A stretch of 64,000 bases of DNA from Eubacterium sp. AF16-48 (GTDB lineage Bacteria > Bacillota > Clostridia > Lachnospirales > Lachnospiraceae): contig NZ_QUHB01000003.1 of the NCBI RefSeq assembly GCF_003479405.1, positions 197,291 to 261,290 of the forward strand, written 5' to 3'. Shown here one piece after another: positions 7,484-16,558 of this stretch; positions within the stretch are counted from its first letter, which is position 1; each line of letters begins with the position of its first letter. Both the position numbers and the translations under genes were made by a program. Below the pieces are notes generated by a model. That model was given only the letters and a program-made list of their open reading frames with translations. It did not search any database and was not told the origin of the DNA.

Positions 7484-8068
7484 TTGGAGTTTATGATAAA
7501 GAGAACCAGTATCTGGATGTGGTCAAAAATTACCTTGTATTTAAAACAGCATAATTTGTATTTTGAAACAGATCTGATGGAAGGTATACCGAGAATAACG
7601 ATGGTTTTTAAGAATTGTGACAGATCTCCAGGTTATATTACAGAGGGGTGTATCTGGTTTTATGAGAATTCTATGGAAGTAAGAGTTTATTATTCAAAAT
7701 TGGGTGCAGAAATATGTCAAAAGTCGAAGCATCTGCCTGAATTATACAGATTAATGAATTATATAAATGCCAGATTGTGGGTAAGCGTTTCAGATGGTCT
7801 GGAAGGTGCATTATATCAGTCTCAATATTTAATATTGCCAAGATTCTATGTTACCGAAGACGAAATGCAAGATATTACAGCAACAATGCTTATTCCATAT
7901 ACGCATTTTGAACTGGATATGTTGGAGATAGAAGATTTTATTACATCAGTGCTCCCCGGCTTGCTAGATGATTTAAGTATTCCAGTGTTTCTTTTGCTTG
8001 AAGGCAGGATAACCGCAGAAGAAGCTATAGATATGGTGAGGTCCTCGGGTGACCGAGGGTATATTTGA
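7484..8068 (+). CDS. Hypothetical protein, YbjN-like fold possible
   Basis: The TTG at 7484 has AAGGGG eight bases upstream; an internal ATG at 7493 is the alternative. The 194-residue protein has an N-terminal helix (IWMWSKITLYLKQHN), strands around residues 25-70 and a repeat-like second half, a pattern seen in YbjN/type III chaperone-like folds. There is no catalytic motif, signal or membrane segment. It opens a run of small, unidentified accessory genes. Function is unknown. Confidence 0.5.
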   Translation: MEFMIKRTSIWMWSKITLYLKQHNLYFETDLMEGIPRITMVFKNCDRSPGYITEGCIWFYENSMEVRVYYSKLGAEICQKSKHLPELYRLMNYINARLWVSVSDGLEGALYQSQYLILPRFYVTEDEMQDITATMLIPYTHFELDMLEIEDFITSVLPGLLDDLSIPVFLLLEGRITAEEAIDMVRSSGDRGYI

Positions 8069-8137
8069 GAGTTCAATTTTAAAAGACGTTTCTGTTTTTG
8101 GTTTTAGTCGGATTGGTGACAGAGGAAGGTGAAAGAA

Positions 8138-8557
8138 ATGGAACAAAAATTTAGTTCAGATTTAGAAATACCCAAATATCTCAAACGGAAAGAAAATGAT
8201 ATATCTAAAGCAAATAAGAAGTCAAAACACAGGCATCAATATGAAGAATGTCTAATTAGATATAAATGGAATTGGGAAGAAAATAAAATTCATACATCAC
8301 TTAACAGCTATTGTATTATCTGTGGGAAAATCAATGATAAAATGAAAAATTCTATTGTAGTAGATTATATGCAAAAAATAGATACACCAGTGGGAAAACG
8401 TTATATACAGATTTCAGAGGATGTATTATATCAGACATATCGTGGAAAATTACCAGTATTTTTTGTAGAAGACATATATAAAGATAAATTTGTAAATTTA
8501 CATAACACGAATAGCGTTAAAAGAGATGAAGAAAACATAGAGGTGAAGAACGTATGA
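8138..8557 (+). CDS. Hypothetical protein with one CxxC and a His-rich block
   Basis: AGGAAGG lies seven bases before ATG 8138; a GTG at 8129 is less well placed. The 139-residue product has a basic N-terminus, then HRHQYEECLIRYKWNW and SYCIICGKI. His and Cys residues together could bind zinc. Similar short His/Cys proteins occur in Clostridia accessory loci with unknown roles. It ends four bases into the next frame (ATGA at 8554). Confidence 0.5.
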   Translation: MEQKFSSDLEIPKYLKRKENDISKANKKSKHRHQYEECLIRYKWNWEENKIHTSLNSYCIICGKINDKMKNSIVVDYMQKIDTPVGKRYIQISEDVLYQTYRGKLPVFFVEDIYKDKFVNLHNTNSVKRDEENIEVKNV

Positions 8558-9229
8558 AATGTGAAAATGTAGGTTTAAAATCAATATTGGCACCAAAATT
8601 CAGTAAACAGAATAAAAACTGTACCTTGTGAAATTACCATGTATCAGGCACTTGACTTTCTTTTGGAAGCAAGAATAAGGGATTTCGTGAATTTAACTAA
8701 CAGATTCGTAGACACATCAAACTTATGGATTTACAACTACTACAATAGTGAAACGAAATCATTTCACTTCGATTTCAAGGAGAGAATTGTTCCGGACAAA
8801 AATATTTGCAAGAGTGCTATATATGATCAGGCATTTATTGATGAGCTTATTAATATTGAAGAACATGAAAATGCATCTGTCTTCAAGGGAAATATGGTTC
8901 ATTATGTGGTATGCGGTCATAGTATTGAGGCTGTAAAAGATATGACGGAAACACTTATGCAGAGCTTAATAAGGGCAAAGCGTATAAGTAGCCGACGCAT
9001 GGAAGTAATCAGCGAGATAGAACCTGATGTGTATCTTGTACAAAATCATCTTAACGACATAATTGAGGGGAATTACGGAGGAGTGGTAGTTCTTGATCTT
9101 ACAGAAAAGTTTGGTTGTGATCCGGTAGATTATACTTTGACTAGCAAATATATAGTGAATCTTCTAAAAGAGTATAGAAATAAATGTCTTTTTGTTTTTA
9201 CATACTCCTATAATTATTTGGAGGTCTAG
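8554..9229 (+). pseudogene. Frameshifted protein, possibly related to AAA-ATPase-associated proteins
   Basis: ATG 8554 overlaps the stop of the previous gene and begins MKCENVGLKSILAPKFSKQN. The frame then ends in TGA. Removing one A from the run near 8615 joins it to TVPCEITMYQALDFLLEARI and on to 9229, about 224 residues in all. The C-terminal half has GGVVVLDLTEKFG, which looks like a Walker-B-type strand, and LFVFTYSYNY, but no Walker A is present. It resembles the partner halves of SpoVK/CbxX-type ATPases only loosely. If the frameshift is real the gene is dead, though a product from ATG 8639 is possible. Confidence 0.55.
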
Positions 9230-9230
9230 A

Positions 9231-10271
9231 ATGGAAAAGGATTTTATTGATGAGTTTATCACATCGAAAGATACAAGAGCTTATCTACATAGTATTCACC
9301 ACGAATTTACAGATATAGAAAAGGCTACAATAGTTGCAAATCACATTATGATTTCATATGAGGAAAAGGTAAAGTGGTTAAAACAGTTTATGGACGAAAT
9401 AACTGATGATGTATTAAGGAATAGGATATTAAAGGCGATATCACAGATTAGGGAAGACAAGCAATATTACAATGAGAGAAATATTGCATCAGGAAATATA
9501 TCGTACAGTGAATCATTGTCTGACTTCATATTTATACCACACAACTTCCGGCATGGTGACATTGTAAGAAGTCTCTATGGTAACTGGAACACAACTATGT
9601 TTAACGAGAAGATAGGAATAATCTTAGGTTATTTTGACGATGATTATGAGCTTTATAAAAATCTCAGAGGAGATTATTCTGATGTTCAGGTTTGCGTAGA
9701 TATTAAGTTTGATGGAGTAGCATATCAGGGAGAGTTTGAACATGAGCATATTAATCCGATATATATTGAGCGTATGTCCTTGAACGAAAAAGATGAGAGA
9801 ATTGCATATCTTAAATATCTCACGAATTTATACAGTAAAAATAGTCATAGGATTAATGCTGATAACAAACCTGAATATGCAGGTGGTTCAGATGATTTAT
9901 TAGAGCAGAGATATCTTAGTGAATATATCCCGGTTTATGATGATACTTCTGGTATTTGGTGTGTGCAGATGGGATATGGTTTTGAAAGAGGAGCTGTTGA
10001 TTATATTGCGGCGGAGTTCTCTGGAACAGGGTTAATATATCATTTCGTGCGTAATGGTCAGTTGGATCATGCCCATGGATTTGATAGTGTGTTGGAAGAA
10101 GTTTTGCAGGATCCAGAAAATGTAGATATTGTCACAGACTATGGTGAATATTCACAGCAGGAAATAAATATGGTTAGTGGGATAAAGAGAGCTGTGATGT
10201 TTGTACAATCACACCGCAGACCTATGACCAGTGCAGAACTACGTGAAAATAGTATAGAGATAAAAAAATAA
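9231..10271 (+). CDS. Hypothetical two-part protein, 347 aa
   Basis: ATG 9231 has GGAGG at good spacing and lies directly after the stop of the broken upstream gene. Residues 1-80 are helical (FTDIEKATIVANHIMISYEE). Residues about 100-185 form a beta-rich module with HGDIVRSLYGNW. The C-terminal ~120 residues contain YGFERGAVDYIAAEF and HAHGFDSVLEE. There is no signal peptide or membrane helix. The family is unrecognised. The position in a cassette of small genes suggests an accessory or immunity-type function, which is only inference. Confidence 0.55.
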   Translation: MEKDFIDEFITSKDTRAYLHSIHHEFTDIEKATIVANHIMISYEEKVKWLKQFMDEITDDVLRNRILKAISQIREDKQYYNERNIASGNISYSESLSDFIFIPHNFRHGDIVRSLYGNWNTTMFNEKIGIILGYFDDDYELYKNLRGDYSDVQVCVDIKFDGVAYQGEFEHEHINPIYIERMSLNEKDERIAYLKYLTNLYSKNSHRINADNKPEYAGGSDDLLEQRYLSEYIPVYDDTSGIWCVQMGYGFERGAVDYIAAEFSGTGLIYHFVRNGQLDHAHGFDSVLEEVLQDPENVDIVTDYGEYSQQEINMVSGIKRAVMFVQSHRRPMTSAELRENSIEIKK

Positions 10272-10285
10272 AGGAGAAGATAATT

Positions 10286-10855
10286 TTGGATATATATGAG
10301 GCATTTGCTGTATCAAATAAGCCAGGAGAAATAACATTAACAGGATTTCATTTCATAAAAGATGTGCTTCCACATAATTTTGAGGTTTGCTTAATTATAG
10401 AGAAGAATGGCCACCTATCTGCTGGTTGTTGGGACACCGGATTATGGAGCACTGAAAATGGAAAGGCGGGAAGCTTCAGGCAAAGCCGAGGAGGAGTAAT
10501 TGAACTTGATAATGTACTGGCATGGTTACCTATAGAAGAAACAACAATAAACATAAAAGAATTATGGTGGAATCCTGAGTATCGTCTCATATCTATTTTT
10601 TTGAATTGTGTTATGGTGTTTGCAAAAGATGCTGATAAATATCTAACTATCGAATATTACGGTGGAAATGAAAAGAAAATCATCTTTCACATGGATGTAA
10701 CGACGGGCAACATATTAGAGATTGATGAAAATGGCAGAGGCGAAATATACTATCTCCAATCTACAATGAGAGCATGGTATGATGATTTGAAGGAAAAACT
10801 TTTGGAAGGCTATTATAGTGGCAGATATACTGTTTTGCCAAAGTGGGAGGAATAG
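10286..10855 (+). CDS. Hypothetical protein, DUF551-like motif possible
   Basis: The start is a TTG at 10286 preceded by AAGGAGAAG. The 189-residue protein contains a Trp-rich segment, SAGCWDTGLWSTENG, followed about 35 residues later by LAWLPIEE. This order resembles the short phage and accessory proteins of the DUF551 type (W-D-G-W ... W-P-L-P). The rest is mixed alpha/beta. A tiny open frame at 10861-10935 follows (24 codons) and may be a relic of another gene. Confidence 0.5.
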   Translation: MDIYEAFAVSNKPGEITLTGFHFIKDVLPHNFEVCLIIEKNGHLSAGCWDTGLWSTENGKAGSFRQSRGGVIELDNVLAWLPIEETTINIKELWWNPEYRLISIFLNCVMVFAKDADKYLTIEYYGGNEKKIIFHMDVTTGNILEIDENGRGEIYYLQSTMRAWYDDLKEKLLEGYYSGRYTVLPKWEE

Positions 10856-10918
10856 CACTTATGAATTATGAACCAAGGACATTAGAAGAGATTGTCGTTG
10901 GGAGTGAAAGATTTAACA

Positions 10919-11182
10919 ATGAGCAGAAGTTATAAGCATACACCAGTATACAAAGTCGGTGGCAAAACGAAATTTGCCAAGAGAGTAGCGAATAAGAAAA
11001 TACGTCGTTCGGGAAAAGATAATCTCGAAAATGCATATTCGGGTAAATCCAATGATTATCGCAAAGAAAATGAATCATGGCATATTTGGGATTATAGATT
11101 TTGGGGAGAACCAATATGGAGAGCGGAATCTTGGCGGAACATAGAGGGAAAATTATGGGAAAAACTTTATAAGAGAAAGTGA
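10919..11182 (+). CDS. Small basic protein of the MSRSYKHTPV type
   Basis: The 87-residue product begins MSRSYKHTPVYKVGGKTKFA and is strongly basic in its first 40 residues, then aromatic-rich (WHIWDYRFWG). Proteins starting M-S/A-R-S-Y-K-x-T-P-V are common short hypothetical proteins in Firmicutes accessory and toxin-immunity loci. The ribosome site for ATG 10919 is weak (GGGAGTG about 14 bases upstream), so an in-frame upstream start at 10892 is possible. A nucleic-acid-binding role is plausible from charge only. Confidence 0.55.
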   Translation: MSRSYKHTPVYKVGGKTKFAKRVANKKIRRSGKDNLENAYSGKSNDYRKENESWHIWDYRFWGEPIWRAESWRNIEGKLWEKLYKRK

Positions 11183-11193
11183 GGCAATAGATT

Positions 11194-11799
11194 ATGGCAA
11201 TTCAGTTTAAGGAACTTAGAAAGTATTTGGAAAGAAATATCAGGTTATCCATATGTTTTGAAGATGGTCATTATCACGATTATCTGATGATTTCGGACAT
11301 ACCGGCTGAAAAATACAATGACTTATATATTTATGGTGTGGGAATGGCAGATGTTGAATTTTCTAAGGATATATACATATCTCAAAAGGATTTAGACGGA
11401 GTAATTGTTTCAATAAACGATGATACGATAGAACCTGCGATTGAGATTGTTCTTCATGAAAATTCACGTGAGATAGAAAGAAAGGCAGAAGATGTTCTTT
11501 TGTTCAAAGATATAAAGCCTTATTTACAGATAGGGCGAAATTTTGCTGTTGTTAATAGAGAAGACTGGTCATACAGATTATACGAATATCGAAATGAAAT
11601 TCCAGCTAGTTATGACGACATGTTTGTGTATGGTATAGGCATGGAGGATAATTTAGAAGAAAGCGATAAAAATATCGCAAAAGTGTTGGAAAAAAGAAAA
11701 TTTGATTCATGCTTGAATAAGCGGATGGTAATTGTGTTGTCAAATACAGCGAGGACGGATATTGAAATAAATGGAAAAACTATATATGGAATATTTTAG
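11194..11799 (+). CDS. Hypothetical protein made of two tandem homologous repeats
   Basis: The product has 201 residues. The N-terminal half contains FKELRKYLERNIRL followed by YNDLYIYGVGMADVE. The second half repeats the pattern as FKDIKPYLQIGRNF then YDDMFVYGIGMEDN, so the gene arose by internal duplication of a ~100-residue unit. No catalytic residues are seen. The start lies 11 bases after the previous stop, with GAGGC upstream. It belongs to the same cassette of unidentified small genes. Function is unknown. Confidence 0.6.
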   Translation: MAIQFKELRKYLERNIRLSICFEDGHYHDYLMISDIPAEKYNDLYIYGVGMADVEFSKDIYISQKDLDGVIVSINDDTIEPAIEIVLHENSREIERKAEDVLLFKDIKPYLQIGRNFAVVNREDWSYRLYEYRNEIPASYDDMFVYGIGMEDNLEESDKNIAKVLEKRKFDSCLNKRMVIVLSNTARTDIEINGKTIYGIF

Positions 11800-11819
11800 A
11801 GCGAAGGATGGTTATTATT

Positions 11820-12026
11820 ATGAATTTGTCTGAGTTTTTGGAAAATTGGGATGGTAATACACAAATTGTGGTAAAGACTGATACAGAGGAAGTATTTTGC
11901 GGGAAGGTTGCGGATGTATCCGTGGATATAGCATGCAGATATAGTATTCCTAAAGCTGGTGTAAAGCATAATAGAGAAATAATGCACATAATTGTAGAGC
12001 ATAACGGCAAAGAAAAAAGCAATTGA
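11820..12026 (+). CDS. Small hypothetical protein, 68 aa
   Basis: The start is probably ATG 11820 (MNLSEFLENWDGNTQIVVK); ATG 11808 is in frame but sits right on the AAGG site. The product is a beta-rich single domain with no motif I recognise. It is co-directional and 20 bases after the duplicated protein, so probably in the same transcript. Confidence 0.45.
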   Translation: MNLSEFLENWDGNTQIVVKTDTEEVFCGKVADVSVDIACRYSIPKAGVKHNREIMHIIVEHNGKEKSN

Positions 12027-12077
12027 TTTCAGTAAGCGGATTAAAAATAGAGTACAAAAATGGAAGGTGGATTTGTT

Positions 12078-12584
12078 ATGGAGAATAGATTATTTTTATT
12101 ATATTTTCCGGGTTATTATGATGGAGATGAAATCATTGGAATATATGATGATATATCGAAGTTGAAAGCTTCATATGAACGCGTGATTAGTAATCCTGCA
12201 GATGAGTATGGATTTCAACAATATGATTTTTATCTCAATAATCCTTGTACAAAACTTACGATAGAAGAATTCAATCAGGACAATGAAATATTTGTAGAAG
12301 TAGAACCTGAATTGCTATGGGCAGAGTTTGATAAGGAATCTGTTTATGGGAAGGGACCGTTCTTTCTCCTTGTTACAGCAGATGAATGGAATCATGATGC
12401 CGACGAGTGGCTTGGAATATATGTAAGCAAAAAGACAGCAAGGGAAGCCTATGATAGGGCAGTTGCATGGTGGAATGAAGAGCAGAAGCGGGTGTCGGTT
12501 TCTACATCGCAAAGAGTTGCGATATTTGAGTATATTGCTATGGATGACAGATTTAGAGAAGTGGAACGAAAAGAGCTAGACTGA
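12078..12584 (+). CDS. Hypothetical protein with an internal duplication, 168 aa
   Basis: ATG 12078 has GGAAGGTGG seven bases upstream. Residues about 3-45 (LFLLYFPGYYDGDEIIGIYD, then a helix with ASYERVI) are echoed at about 90-135 (FFLLVTADEWNHDADEWLGI, then a helix with AYDRAV). The same beta-beta-helix module therefore occurs twice. No enzyme motif is visible. Together with the protein at 11194 it shows that duplicated small modules are a theme of this cassette. Function is unknown. Confidence 0.6.
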   Translation: MENRLFLLYFPGYYDGDEIIGIYDDISKLKASYERVISNPADEYGFQQYDFYLNNPCTKLTIEEFNQDNEIFVEVEPELLWAEFDKESVYGKGPFFLLVTADEWNHDADEWLGIYVSKKTAREAYDRAVAWWNEEQKRVSVSTSQRVAIFEYIAMDDRFREVERKELD

Positions 12585-12606
12585 AATGAGAAGGAGATTC
12601 TAAGTA

Positions 12607-12997
12607 ATGGCAACTTATGTTATTGGAGATATTCATAATTCACTAAAAAAAATTTGATGAAATGATTAAGCTGATATCACCTACAACGCAAGACCAGATT
12701 ATTCTTTTAGGGGATATATTTGACCGTGGAGGTGCCGAGCCAGATCCTGTTGGTGTTTATTTTAGAATTTGTGGGTTAAATACAAATGTAAAATGGATTC
12801 GTGGTAATCACGATCATCTTTTGGCAAAATATATCTATACTTACTACGGAACTGTCCCAAAGAAGCGAAGCAACTTGCAACCATACAGGTATAATTTATT
12901 CGATTTGATGAAGGACAGACTTACTGAGGCAGATATGCTGAATTTGGCGGATCAGATTATGGATCTGCCTTTGCATATTGAACGAATAATAAGGTAA
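12607..12997 (+). pseudogene. Metallophosphoesterase, frameshifted and cut off by an insertion
   Basis: ATG 12607 starts MATYVIGDIHNSLKK. A run of eight A at about 12645-12652 shifts the frame to TGA; with seven A it joins FDEMIKLISPTTQDQIILLG and the rest. All calcineurin-like metal motifs are present: GDIHN, LGDIFDRGG and IRGNHDHLL. Such enzymes (PrpE/ApaH/serine-threonine phosphatase type) hydrolyse phosphoesters. The normal C-terminal half with further His ligands is absent: after DLPLHIE the sequence passes into the IS110-family element. It is a double pseudogene. Confidence 0.8.
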
Positions 12998-13029
12998 CAG
13001 GGATTACCGCATACAATAGGAGGTCACAT

Positions 13030-14145
13030 ATGAATAGTATAGTTTATGTTGGGATGGATGTCCATAAGGAACAGTACACACTTTGTTGTTATAGTTATGA
13101 TACAGATAAGGTTGAATATAAACAGACAATACCATCAGATTACAAACTTGTTCTTAAATATATGGAACAGGTTCGTTCAAGATATGAAGGTGAGGTTACA
13201 TTTGTTTGTGGATACGAGGCAGGATGTTTGGGTTATTCTTTGTATCATCAATTAAAAGATCATGCTGTAGATTGCAAAATATTGGCTCCAAGTACAATGG
13301 CTGTAACCAATACACATCATGTAAAAACTGATAAAAGAGATGCTGCAAATATAGCCAGATGTCTGGCATTTCATACTTATAGTGAAGTATATGTTCCAGA
13401 TAATGATGACAATGATGTTAAGGAATATATTAGAATGCGTGATGACCAGAAGCTGTATCTCAAAAAGGTAAAACAACAGATACTTGCGTTTGTTTTAAGA
13501 CAGGGAAAACGTTTTGAAGGCGGAAAATCTTATTGGACTATTGCACATCTGAAATGGTTAAAAAATTTGGAATTGCCAGATTTACAAAGAGAAGCTTTAG
13601 ATGAGTATCTTCTGACGTATGAATATTTAACAGAAAAAATCAACAGATTTGATGAAAGAATAGAAGAACTTGCATCAGCAGAAAGATACGAAGAAAAAGT
13701 AAAACATATGAGTTGTCTTCTTGGAATTAAGACACATACAGCCCTTTAAATGATTGTCGAAGTTGGTGATTTTGAAAGATTTGAAAAAGCACCGAAATTT
13801 GCTTCATTTTTAGGTCTTGTACCAAGTGAAGATTCCAGTGATACGAGAGTTAATCGCTACAGCATAACAAAAGCTGGAAATAGCCACTTGCGAAGACTTT
13901 TAGTTGAAGCAACCCAGAGTTATACAAGGGGAAATGTAGGACACAAATCAGTGGCATTGAGGCAAAGACAGCAAGGAAATCCACCGGAAGTAATTGCGTA
14001 TGCAGATAAAGCAAATGAAAGGCTTAGACGAAGGCTTTACAAAATGACTCTAAACAAAGGAGTTAATCGAAATGTGGCAGCAACAGCAATAGCAAGAGAA
14101 TTAGCGTGTTTTATCTGGGGTATGATGACAGAACATGTAAGTTAG
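13030..14145 (+). pseudogene. IS110-family transposase with an ochre codon
   Basis: From ATG 13030 (GGAGG upstream) the frame encodes the DEDD RuvC-like N-terminal domain: VYVGMDVHKEQYT (Asp), CGYEAG (Glu) and VKTDKRDAANIAR (Asp pair). At 13747-13749 it meets TAA directly after GIKTHTAL. Translation continues in the same frame as MIVEVGDFERFEKA into the Transposase_20 domain, with ITKAGNSHLRRLLVEA bearing the serine nucleophile. Only one codon is changed, probably Ser TCA to TAA. Without readthrough the two catalytic parts are separate and the enzyme is probably inactive. Confidence 0.88.
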
Positions 14146-14146
14146 T

Positions 14147-14226
14147 AGAATATTCATCTGTTTCAGTCAAGGATGCTTCGCATCGCCATTGGCGACAGGT
14201 CCCTGACAGAATCATCTGAATATTCT
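14147..14226 (+). ncRNA. Bridge-RNA-like structured region after the IS110 transposase
   Basis: A 10-bp stem, AGAATATTCA (14147-14156) with TGAATATTCT (14217-14226), encloses two perfect hairpins, GATGC-TTC-GCATC (14172-14184) and TCGCC-ATT-GGCGA (14183-14195), plus a GTCA(A)GG/CCTGAC pairing. A multi-branched RNA next to an IS110 transposase is what a bridge RNA would look like; IS1111-type elements carry it in the right end. Guide loops cannot be assigned without the insertion site. Confidence 0.45.
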
Positions 14227-14286
14227 TAAGGGTAATCAAGCAGAAGAAACTGACTCTGTCAGATTACATCTGCAAAACAACTAATT

Positions 14287-14500
14287 AACACTGGATACAG
14301 AGGTAGAGCCTTGGAGCACTCTAAGGTCCTAATTATTTGCGACTCACCTCTGTTGACACTATATTTATATATTTTGATTCACGCTAGGAGACGGCAAGAT
14401 TCACGGCGGATCATTGACCTGTTGGTAACCAATCCACGTATAACAGAGTGGCCAAGGCCAGGGACTGTTAGTCTGGGGTTCTACCTCTGTACCCAGTGTT
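14287..14500 (+). repeat. 214-bp unit bounded by a 21-bp inverted repeat
   Basis: The sequence at 14287-14307 (AACACTGGATACAGAGGTAGA plus strand, quoted in two parts: AACACTGGATAC and AGAGGTAGA) is repeated in inverse at 14480-14500 with one mismatch. Inside is a smaller hairpin, CCTTGGAG with CTCTAAGG. The unit lies between the IS110 transposase and the recombinase cluster. It could be the outer stem of the IS RNA, a MITE-like element or a recombination site. Coding potential is negligible. Confidence 0.6.
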
Positions 14501-14580
14501 AAAATTTAATGAAAGGAAAAGTTTGTGGTGATTTTTGTGAATTTACTCTTGACAAAGGTCACTTCATAACAGGTGAGACA

Positions 14581-16145
14581 ATGGCAAGGATAACCAAGAT
14601 TGAAGCCATCAAGAGTTTCATAGAAAAAAGAAAACACGAGTTGCTGCCTATGCCAGAGTATCTACCAGATCGGATGGGCAGTTACTAAGTTTGGAAACAC
14701 AGAAGGAACATTACGACAATTTCATTAGTGCGAATTCCGAATGGGAATATGCAGGTCTGTATTATGACGAAGGTGTTTCCGGCACAAAGGTGGAAAAGCG
14801 TGATGGACTGCTTGCACTTCTGAAGGATTGTGAAGATGGCAAAATCGACCGAGTGATCACAAAGTCTATCAGTCGATTTTCAAGAGATACAACCGACTGC
14901 CTGGAGATGGTAAGACGACTGGCATTATTAAACATTTATCTGTACTTCGAAAAGGAAAATATCGACACCGAACACATGAGTTCAGAATTGATGCTTTCCA
15001 TATTAAGTTACATTGCAGAGAGCGAGTCGAGATCCATTTCGCAAAACAGCAAATGGTCCGTAAAACACCGCTTCGAAGAAGGGATTTTCATTATCAGCTA
15101 TCCACCATATGGATACGCAAACGAAGATGGTAAGATGGTAATCATTCCGGAAGAGGCAGTAGTTGTTAAGGAGATTTTTTCCATGACCATTAACGGCATG
15201 GGAACCTATGTGATTGCAAGAGAACTCAACGAAAAGGGCATTCAAAGTAGGAAGGGAACTAAATGGCATCCATCCACTGTAAGAGGAATTCTGCAGAATG
15301 AAAAATATACCGGGGATGTAATTTTTCAAAAGACATATACCGATGATGATTTCAATCGGCACACCAATTACGGAGAGAAAAACATGTACCTTTGCAAGAA
15401 TCATCATGAACCGATTATCAGCCATGAGATTTTTGATAAGGCGGCAGCAGTGATTGGACAGAGAGCAAAAGAAAAAAGCATTGAGGCAGGTATTGGAAAG
15501 TACCAGCGTCTTTATGCATTTTCCGGGAAGATTATCTGTGGCGAATGCGGATCAACATTTAAGAGAAGACAGCATTATAAGCCGAGCGGAGATTATGTTG
15601 CTTGGTGCTGCAATACGCATATTACAGATAAGGATGCCTGCTCTATGATGTACATCCGTGATGAGGACATCAAGACAGCATTTCTCAGAATGATTCGGAA
15701 GTTGCAAACTGCTCATGCAAAGGTATTAAAGCCTTTTGTTGAAGAACTAAGAGGAGCAAACAATAAGGAAGGATTGTACCAGGTGCTTTCATTGGAAGAA
15801 CAGATAGAAAAGAACGTGGAACAGATAACGGTTCTTACGAATCTGCTGAGTTCCAGTTATATCGAGCCGGAGATTTTCCACACAGAAAAGAATCAGCTAA
15901 TCTTAGAGGCTGACAGGCTTGCAATGGAGAAACAGCTGATTTCGAAGAGTATCAATGGTGACCTTACTCATTTGGAAGAGGCACAGAAGCTCCTACGGTT
16001 TGTTTCAAAGAAAGCAGAAATCACAGAGTTTGAAGATGAGATGTTCCTGGAATATGTTGATATGATGACAGTTCATTGCAGAGATGAAATAACCTTCAAT
16101 CTGAAATGCGGACTGAATTTAACGGAGAGGTTGGTGAACGCATGA
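14581..16145 (+). pseudogene. Large serine recombinase 1, frameshifted before the catalytic serine
   Basis: ATG 14581 encodes MARITKIEAIKSFIEKRK, then the frame breaks. Inserting one A in the run near 14635 restores TRVAAYARVSTRSDGQLLSL, which carries the catalytic serine, and continues in the frame running to 16145. The intact portion has the resolvase core (DRVITKSISRFSRDT), the recombinase domain (YTGDVIFQKTY), a zinc-ribbon (CGECGSTFKRRQH) and a C-terminal coiled coil. A start at 14691 would lack the catalytic serine. It is followed by ATGA overlap into the next recombinase. Confidence 0.85.
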
Positions 16146-16558
16146 CACATACACCATACGGATACATCATTGACAATGGTCAAGCAGTTATTGATGAGCC
16201 AAATGCAGAAAGAGTGAGAATGTTATTCCGAGAATACATTAAATGTGGATCCATGAGAGCTGCAGCTAAGAAAGCCGGAATTGATAAAACGCACTCGGTA
16301 ATCGGCAGATTTCTAAAAAACAAAGTGTATGTTGGCACAGAGTATTATCCGCAGATTATCAATGAAAATGTTTTTACGAAGGCACAGGAAATCAGAGGAA
16401 ACAATGCCAAAAGCCAAAATCGTATAGGAGCATACAGACCTCATCCGAAAGGAGAGATTGGTACTTTCACTATTAGAAAGGTAGCAGTGCAATACGATGA
16501 TCCATACAAACAGGCAGAATACGCATATAGTCAAATCACGGAGGTAGCAAATGAATGA
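16142..16558 (+). CDS. Short recombinase-domain protein of a three-recombinase cassette
   Basis: ATG 16142 overlaps the upstream stop (ATGA) and the gene ends by overlap with the third recombinase at 16551. The 138-residue product has only a recombinase-type DNA-binding domain: MTHTPYGYIIDNGQAVIDE, ERVRMLFREYI and VGRFLKNKVYVGTEYYP-like segments. It lacks a catalytic domain. Clostridial integrative elements often encode a large / short / large recombinase trio, and the short member is thought to act with its neighbours. This one appears intact. Confidence 0.8.
   Translation: MTHTPYGYIIDNGQAVIDEPNAERVRMLFREYIKCGSMRAAAKKAGIDKTHSVIGRFLKNKVYVGTEYYPQIINENVFTKAQEIRGNNAKSQNRIGAYRPHPKGEIGTFTIRKVAVQYDDPYKQAEYAYSQITEVANE

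Larger units (their letters stand above)
12998..14510 (+). mobile_element. IS110-family insertion element, approximate limits
   Basis: The element comprises a DEDD-type transposase (13030-14145) with a short left flank and a long, highly structured non-coding right end. It interrupts a phosphoesterase gene on its left. IS110 elements lack typical terminal repeats and make no obvious target duplication, so the limits are approximate. A long structured 3' end fits the IS1111 subgroup. Confidence 0.6.

Noticed and set aside
14400..14500. A tRNA-like stretch with anticodon-loop-like CTGTTAG
   Set aside because: The T-loop lacks the TTCGA pattern and the acceptor ends do not pair. It fits better as part of the inverted-repeat unit.
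15003..15425. 140-codon minus-strand frame inside recombinase 1
   Set aside because: It lies within conserved resolvase codons and has no ribosome site or recognisable motif.
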